DNA of 64,000 bases. Source: RBG-16-64-43 sp964353865 (lineage in GTDB: Bacteria; Chloroflexota; Anaerolineae; Anaerolineales; RBG-16-64-43). Shown here piece after piece: positions 60,403-64,000 of the stretch. Location of the stretch: positions 29,006 to 93,005 of the forward strand of contig CAYGXJ010000078.1 of NCBI GenBank assembly GCA_964353865.1, written 5' to 3'. A model generated the notes under the pieces. The model made no database searches. It was not told the DNA's origin and saw only the letters and a program-made list of their open reading frames with translations. Each line of letters opens with the position of its first letter. The stretch's first letter is position 1. A program made the position numbers and the translations under genes.

Positions 60403-60670
60403 TCGCTGTGGGAGCCGCCTTCTCGAGCCGCTCCAGGCGCGCGTGCATCTGGGCCAGCAGGTGGAACAGGCCGATCAGCATGCTGAGCAGGAGGGTCTGC
60501 ATCGGCAGCGGGTCGGCGGCCATGGCCGTGGCGGCGATGCGTTTGCGGGCAAAGGCGAAGAGCTGGTCGAACAGCGCCTGGTCGTCGCGCGGCAACGCGC
60601 GGCGGTAACGTTGCAAACGTTCTTCTTCGAGTTGAACCTGCTGGGTGACTGAAGCTAGCGTGCGTCCCAT
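60362..60670 (-). CDS. Small helical protein of the polymerase cassette
   Basis: A 102-residue protein, mostly helical: VTQQVQLEEERLQRYRRALPR, then a hydrophobic stretch (PMQTLLLSMLIGLFHLLAQMHARLERLEKA). I know no family. A strong RBS (GGAGG six bases before the ATG) and a 41-base overlap with the polymerase start argue that it is real. The hydrophobic face could anchor it to a membrane or, more likely, to a partner; an adaptor between the RecA-like protein and the polymerase is inferred. Confidence 0.72.
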   Translation of the reverse strand: MGRTLASVTQQVQLEEERLQRYRRALPRDDQALFDQLFAFARKRIAATAMAADPLPMQTLLLSMLIGLFHLLAQMHARLERLEKAAPTANEPRPVLPARLDP

Positions 60671-60784
60671 ACGTACCTCCGAAACGAGTCAGGATGATGA
60701 GGGCGACGCATGACACGCGGCCCAGTCACGAGGCCGGTTGCCCTTGTTGGATCGAGGCCGCCTCTAGACGGTAGGCCTCTCCTC

Positions 60785-60850
60785 TATCGCCAGCCGAGAT
60801 TCCTCGGGGCCTGTGCCCCCTCGGAATGACGGAGAGGCTGCTGCCTGTCA
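60785..60850. repeat. Dispersed intergenic repeat, copy 3
   Basis: ATCGCCAGCCGAGATTCCTC followed by CTCGGAATGACGGAGAGGCTG. It lies between the small helical gene and the RecA-like gene and supplies the latter's stop codon (60848-60850). Confidence 0.7.
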
Positions 60851-61516
60851 TTGCGCCGCAACGCCTGGCGCGCGGAGCAGGGCGCGGGCTTTGCGCGCGG
60901 CGGGCGTGCCCGCCGCGCGCACATGCCACAGCGGCAGTTGCGGCGAGGGACGCGCAGCCTCTGGCGCAGGGCCGAGGGTGTGATCGGCCAGGCGCAGGAA
61001 GGTCTCGAAGAAAGCGCGCCGTCCGGCGGCCTCCGTCTCGCGCGGCGCGGCCAGCGTGACCAGCACCGGCGCCGCCCGGCTGCGATCGCGCACCACCGGC
61101 CAGATGCAGTTGAGCAGGCGGCGCGTCTCTTCGTAGGGAACGTTCTCGTCGTAGAAGGTGTCGAGCAGGCCGAGGATCACCAGCGGGCTGGCCGAGGCCG
61201 GCAGGGTGAGCAGGCGCTCGGTCAGTTGATGACAGGTGAATGCGCGCGAGACGTGAATGCGCGCCAGTGCCAGGTGCGGCGCCGGCCCGCCCGGCGTGCT
61301 GGAGGCCAAGAAGCGTGCGACCCATAACGCATCGAAGCAGTTGCCGCCATCCACCACCCACACCGGGCCGCGTTGCGCGGCGAGCCGGGCCACCGTGGCC
61401 AACGCCACCGGCATGAGCGCCGTGCCGTGTAGCGCCACCAGGCCCACCGCGGCCAGCGGCAGTGGTGTGACCGCCTCGCTTTCAACTCTGCGTACCAGCA
61501 TTTGGGGATACACCAT
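60848..61516 (-). CDS. RecA/Rad51-fold protein without a P-loop (ImuA-like position)
   Basis: A 222-residue protein. The layout suggests a RecA core: LVALHGTALMPVALATVARL where a Walker A would be, then VWVVDGGNCFDALWVARFL (strand after the P-loop helix), RIHVSRAFTCHQLTERLL, and LVILGLLDTFYDENVPYEE near the Walker B position. No GKT/GKS is present, so ATP binding in the usual way is unlikely. ImuA of the ImuA-ImuB-DnaE2 mutasome is likewise RecA-like. The ATG at 61516 has GAAGGTGG before it. It is the first gene downstream of a promoter with a LexA-type box. The fold call is by pattern only. Confidence 0.7.
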   Translation of the reverse strand: MVYPQMLVRRVESEAVTPLPLAAVGLVALHGTALMPVALATVARLAAQRGPVWVVDGGNCFDALWVARFLASSTPGGPAPHLALARIHVSRAFTCHQLTERLLTLPASASPLVILGLLDTFYDENVPYEETRRLLNCIWPVVRDRSRAAPVLVTLAAPRETEAAGRRAFFETFLRLADHTLGPAPEAARPSPQLPLWHVRAAGTPAARKARALLRAPGVAAQ

Positions 61517-61545
61517 GCCACCACCTTCGACCGTAGTTGTGTTTG

Positions 61546-61700
61546 TCATTGCGAGGAGCATCGCGACAGAGCGCTCTTGGACAATCTCCAATTAGGAGCG
61601 GTTCTTGTTCGGGCACGCCATGGCGTGCCCCTACACCTATCGCCGGCCGGGATTCCTCGCGGCTTGCGGTCTCTCGGAATGACAGAGGGGCTTTCGCCCG
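61546..61700. repeat. Composite dispersed repeat, copy 4
   Basis: Three modules in a row: GTCATTGCGAGGAGC ... GCGACAGAGCGC ... CAATCTCC (61546-61592), the palindrome GGGCACGCCATGGCGTGCCC (61612-61631), and ATCGCCGGCCGGGATTCCTC ... CTCTCGGAATGACAGAGGGG (61638-61690). It separates the SOS promoter from the RecA-like gene, giving a leader of about 190 bases. Confidence 0.75.
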
Positions 61701-61713
61701 TCAACGCAGCTAC

Positions 61714-61742
61714 AGTATATAGAACACATGTTCTAAACTCAA
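61714..61742 (-). promoter_or_regulatory. SOS-type promoter of the RecA-like/PolB cassette
   Basis: Reading the minus strand: TTGAGT (61742-61737), a 17-base spacer, TATACT (61719-61714). The spacer is filled by the palindrome at 61720-61735, so a bound repressor would block RNA polymerase. The RecA-like gene starts about 200 bases downstream. Confidence 0.8.
61720..61735. promoter_or_regulatory. LexA-type box
   Basis: TAGAACACATGTTCTA is a perfect 16-bp palindrome of the form GAAC-N4-GTTC, the LexA/DinR box layout of Gram-positive and related bacteria. It sits exactly between the -35 and -10 boxes of the cassette promoter. It is the only such site I noticed in the window; lexA itself is not here. 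Confidence 0.75.
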
Positions 61743-61941
61743 GGGTGAGATTTGTGAGGCGCGCTGAGCGCAATGACCATCCCGCGCCATCCGTCATCGC
61801 GTGCTCCGAGAACGGCACACGCAGAGCAGCCATCGCGCTGATTGGACTGCGCAATGCATGAGGCGGGCCTGACCGATCGCCGTGCACACCGCATCTCGTT
61901 TCCAACGCTATGCCATTGAGGTACCCGCGCAACCGCTTCGC

Positions 61942-61971
61942 TTGACCATTCCGCAAACCTCGTGGTATTCT
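61942..61971 (+). promoter_or_regulatory. Promoter of dprA
   Basis: TTGACC at 61942-61947, an 18-base spacer and TATTCT at 61966-61971. AAGGGGGAGGG follows at 61986-61996. Confidence 0.6.
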
Positions 61972-62036
61972 GCGCAGGTCTCGCCAAGGGGGAGGGCACG
62001 CGCCGGGCGACCGTCCGTACTGGGTGGCGCTCAATC

Positions 62037-63053
62037 ATGTGTGTGGCATTGGTCGCAGCGCGTGTGCCACGGCTGAAGGAATCTTATGCCACCCTCCACG
62101 ATGCGTGGCATGCGCCGCGCCACGAATTGCTCGCCGCCGGGTTGGACGAGCGCAGCACGGAATCCCTTTGCGAAGAACGCCAACGACTGGATCCCGAGGC
62201 CCTGCTGGCCGCAATCAAGGCGCGCGGGATCGAGGTGCTGACCTGGGAGGATGGTGCGTATCCGCGCCGACGGGCGGAGCTCCCGGTAGGGCCGCCGGTG
62301 TTGTGTGTGCGCGGAGCGCTGAGCACGCAAGATGAGTGGGCGATGGCGATCGTCGGCACGCGTCGCCCGGCGGCCTACGGACGTGAAGCCGCCATGCACT
62401 TTGCCTCCATGCTCGCGGGCGTGGGGTGGACCATCGTCAGTGGGTTGGCGCGCGGCATCGATGCCGAGATGCATCGCGTGGCGCTGGAGGCCGGCGGGCG
62501 TTCGATTGCGGTGATAGGCTGCGGCGCGGATACGATCTACCCGCCGGAGCAGGCCCGGTTGGCGCAGCAGATAATGGAAAGCGGTGCGCTGGTGGGCGAC
62601 TACGCGCCGGGCACGCCGCCCGATGCAGCAGACTTCCCGCCGCGCAACTGCATCATCGCCGGGCTGTCGCTGGCCACGGTCGTGGTCGAGGCAGGCGAAC
62701 AAAGCGGCGCGCTGCTCACCGCGGGCTACGCGGCCGACCGGGGGCGGGATGTGTTCGCGGTACCGGGGAATGTGTTCAGCCCCACTTCGCGCGGGACCAA
62801 CCGGCTGATCCAGGACGGCGCTCAGCCGGCGATCGAACCGAACGACATTCTGTCGGCGCTGGATCTGGGGCGCGCCGCCGAGCATCGCCAGGCGCGCCTG
62901 TTAGAGATCTTGGGGCGCGATCCCATGCATGTGGACGCGGTCCGCCTGCGGGCAGAGCTGCCGATCGAAGAGGTGAGCAGCGCACTGGCGATGATGGAGC
63001 TCAAGGGGCTGGTGCGCCACGTCGGGGGGATGCAATACGTGTTACGCTTCTAG
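62037..63053 (+). CDS. dprA: DNA-processing protein DprA, N-terminus possibly frameshifted
   Basis: Binds incoming single-stranded DNA and loads RecA during transformation. The Rossmann-like DprA core is complete: WAMAIVGTRRPAAYGREAA, IVSGLARGIDAEMHR, AVIGCGADTIYPPE, FPPRNCIIAGLSLATVVVEA, SGALLTAGYAADRGRDVFAVPG and GTNRLIQDGA, followed by a C-terminal winged-helix-like tail. The expected N-terminal helix-hairpin-helix is split: YWVALNHVCGIGRS is readable only in another frame at about 62018-62059, while RVPRLKESYATLHDAW continues in the main frame. One base appears lost or gained near 62060. If real, translation may start at the ATG at 62037. Confidence 0.88.
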   Translation: MCVALVAARVPRLKESYATLHDAWHAPRHELLAAGLDERSTESLCEERQRLDPEALLAAIKARGIEVLTWEDGAYPRRRAELPVGPPVLCVRGALSTQDEWAMAIVGTRRPAAYGREAAMHFASMLAGVGWTIVSGLARGIDAEMHRVALEAGGRSIAVIGCGADTIYPPEQARLAQQIMESGALVGDYAPGTPPDAADFPPRNCIIAGLSLATVVVEAGEQSGALLTAGYAADRGRDVFAVPGNVFSPTSRGTNRLIQDGAQPAIEPNDILSALDLGRAAEHRQARLLEILGRDPMHVDAVRLRAELPIEEVSSALAMMELKGLVRHVGGMQYVLRF

Positions 63054-63120
63054 GAAGCACGGGCCCCAGGGGAATGGGCGCGAGGCCCGCACAGCGAGGA
63101 CGGGACGGAGCACGACCACA

Positions 63121-64000
63121 ATGAGCCTTCCATACTACGCCGTCATCATGGCCGGAGGTGGTGGCACTCGCCTCTGGCCACTTTCGCGCTTGAGCCGGCC
63201 CAAGCAACTCTTGCCGCTCTTGGGTGGGCGCAGCCTGTTCCGCGTCGCGGTCGATCGCCTGAGGCCGTTGTTCGACGCGGAGCACACACTGGTGGTTTGC
63301 CATGCCGGGCTGGCGAGCCGGCTGCGACGCGAGGCGCCGCGCCTGCCGCGTGAGAATTTCGTGATTGAGCCGGAGCCGCGCAACACCGCGCCGGCCATTG
63401 CCCTGGCGCTGGCGGAGATTGAGCGGCGCGGCGGGCCGGCCGCCATGGCCTGCCTGACAGCGGATCACTTCATTCAAGATGAGGCGCGCTTCCGCGAGGT
63501 GCTCCAGGCAGCCTACCGCGCGGCGGCGGCCGGCCATCTGGTCACGCTGGGGATCGACCCCACCGCTGCAGTGACGGGGTTTGGCTACATCGAACGCGGG
63601 GAGCCGGCGGGTGAGTTCGGCGGAATGACGGCCCACCGGGTTGCGGCCTTCAAAGAAAAGCCCGATAAAGAGATGGCCGAGCGGTTCGTAGCCGACGGCC
63701 GGCATTCATGGAACTCGGGCATGTTCGTATGGACCACCGAGCGCATACGCCAGGAATTCTCGCGCCAGGTGCCTGCCCTTGCGGAGGCGTTGAATGGCCT
63801 GTCCGCACAGTTGGGTCGCCGCGGTTCGCGGGCGGCGTTGGCACGGGCGTGGAAGAGACTCCCCCGGCAATCGATTGACCACGCCGTGATGGAAGGCGCG
63901 CGAGATGTTCTGGTGATCCCGGCCTCCGGGCTGGGTTGGGCCGACGTGGGGACGTGGGAGTCGCTGCTCGACATATATGCCCGCCAACCGCGCTTGCGCG
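63121..64000 (+). CDS. manC: Mannose-1-phosphate guanylyltransferase (partial, runs off the window)
   Basis: Makes GDP-mannose from GTP and mannose-1-phosphate for glycans and exopolysaccharides. The first 293 codons are present and open. They contain the nucleotidyltransferase signature AGGGGTRLWPLSRLSRPKQ, EPRNTAPAIALAL, LTADHFI, the sugar-binding FKEKPDKEMAERF, WNSGMFVW and GWADVGTWESL. The C-terminal part lies beyond the right edge, so a fused isomerase domain cannot be excluded. The ATG at 63121 follows GGGACGGAG at a loose spacing, 67 bases after dprA. Confidence 0.92.
   Translation, partial: MSLPYYAVIMAGGGGTRLWPLSRLSRPKQLLPLLGGRSLFRVAVDRLRPLFDAEHTLVVCHAGLASRLRREAPRLPRENFVIEPEPRNTAPAIALALAEIERRGGPAAMACLTADHFIQDEARFREVLQAAYRAAAAGHLVTLGIDPTAAVTGFGYIERGEPAGEFGGMTAHRVAAFKEKPDKEMAERFVADGRHSWNSGMFVWTTERIRQEFSRQVPALAEALNGLSAQLGRRGSRAALARAWKRLPRQSIDHAVMEGARDVLVIPASGLGWADVGTWESLLDIYARQPRLR

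Noticed and set aside
58795..60486. A 563-codon open frame antisense to the polymerase gene
   Set aside because: It mirrors the codon bias of a GC-rich gene on the opposite strand; no RBS, no family resemblance, and the polymerase motifs lie on the minus strand.
1..64000. CRISPR arrays, rRNA genes, transposases, integrase or phage modules
   Set aside because: No regularly spaced direct repeats, no rRNA-like blocks and no recombinase motifs were seen; the repeats present are short interspersed elements.

Overview
The window is GC-rich, gene-dense bacterial DNA. It most resembles Chloroflexota (Anaerolineae-like): lipoproteins with Pro/Thr-rich linkers, a corrinoid methyltransferase cluster with a RamA-type activase, an archaeal-looking family-B DNA polymerase, and genes whose -10 box lies about 8 nt before the start codon. 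The assignment is inferred from gene content; there is no rRNA or ribosomal-protein locus here. Several genes carry frameshifts or stops (mtaB-like, the pterin methyltransferase, dprA), so the sequence may be a metagenomic assembly with residual errors or may hold real decay.

Layout. 1-2418 (minus): plsX, fabF and a cut-off membrane protein, joined by ATGA overlaps. 2541-2702: tRNA-Leu(GAG) with promoter and terminator. 2722-5841 (minus): polar amino-acid ABC transporter with a strong promoter before the binding-protein gene and a hairpin after it. 5879-9761 (minus): HAD-DinB fusion, Cys-rich protein, efp, HIT protein, broken mtaB-like gene, lipoprotein. 10397-19142 (plus): zinc-ribbon protein, large lipoprotein, glutaconate-type CoA-transferase pair, lipoprotein class-B PBP, acyl-CoA dehydrogenase. 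19418-22320 (minus): PIG-L deacetylase and two PflX-like paralogues, one without its radical-SAM cysteines. 22418-22588: tRNA-Asp.

23050-32574 (plus) is a one-carbon module: a HutC-type regulator with a promoter and palindromic operator, MttB-like methyltransferase, corrinoid activase, MttC-like corrinoid protein, homocysteine-methyltransferase-like protein, DUF1638 protein, a small 'virulence factor' domain protein, MetV, MetF, and a methyl-THF:corrinoid methyltransferase gene broken by an amber codon and a frameshift. Together they would move a methyl group from a quaternary or tertiary amine to a corrinoid, then to THF, then oxidise it.

32756-39173 encodes an AddB/AddA-type helicase-nuclease pair. 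39805-47982 appears to serve monovalent cation homeostasis (APC permease, P2-type ATPase with DKSGT instead of DKTGT, two TrkA/RCK proteins), followed by a patatin phospholipase. 48539-49798 (minus) is an M29 aminopeptidase. 50142-56928 encodes exported proteins: CARDB lipoprotein, 13-Asp-box propeller, SGNH-like protein, and a multihaem lipoprotein with a CxxCK site.

The most interesting locus is 57955-61742 (minus). A promoter with a perfect 16-bp palindrome of the LexA type in its 17-bp spacer precedes a RecA-like protein without a P-loop, a small helical protein, and a family-B polymerase that lacks exonuclease motifs. The logic recalls the ImuA-ImuB-DnaE2 mutasome but with a B-family polymerase. 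dprA (frameshifted near its start) and a mannose-1-phosphate guanylyltransferase gene running off the window close the region.
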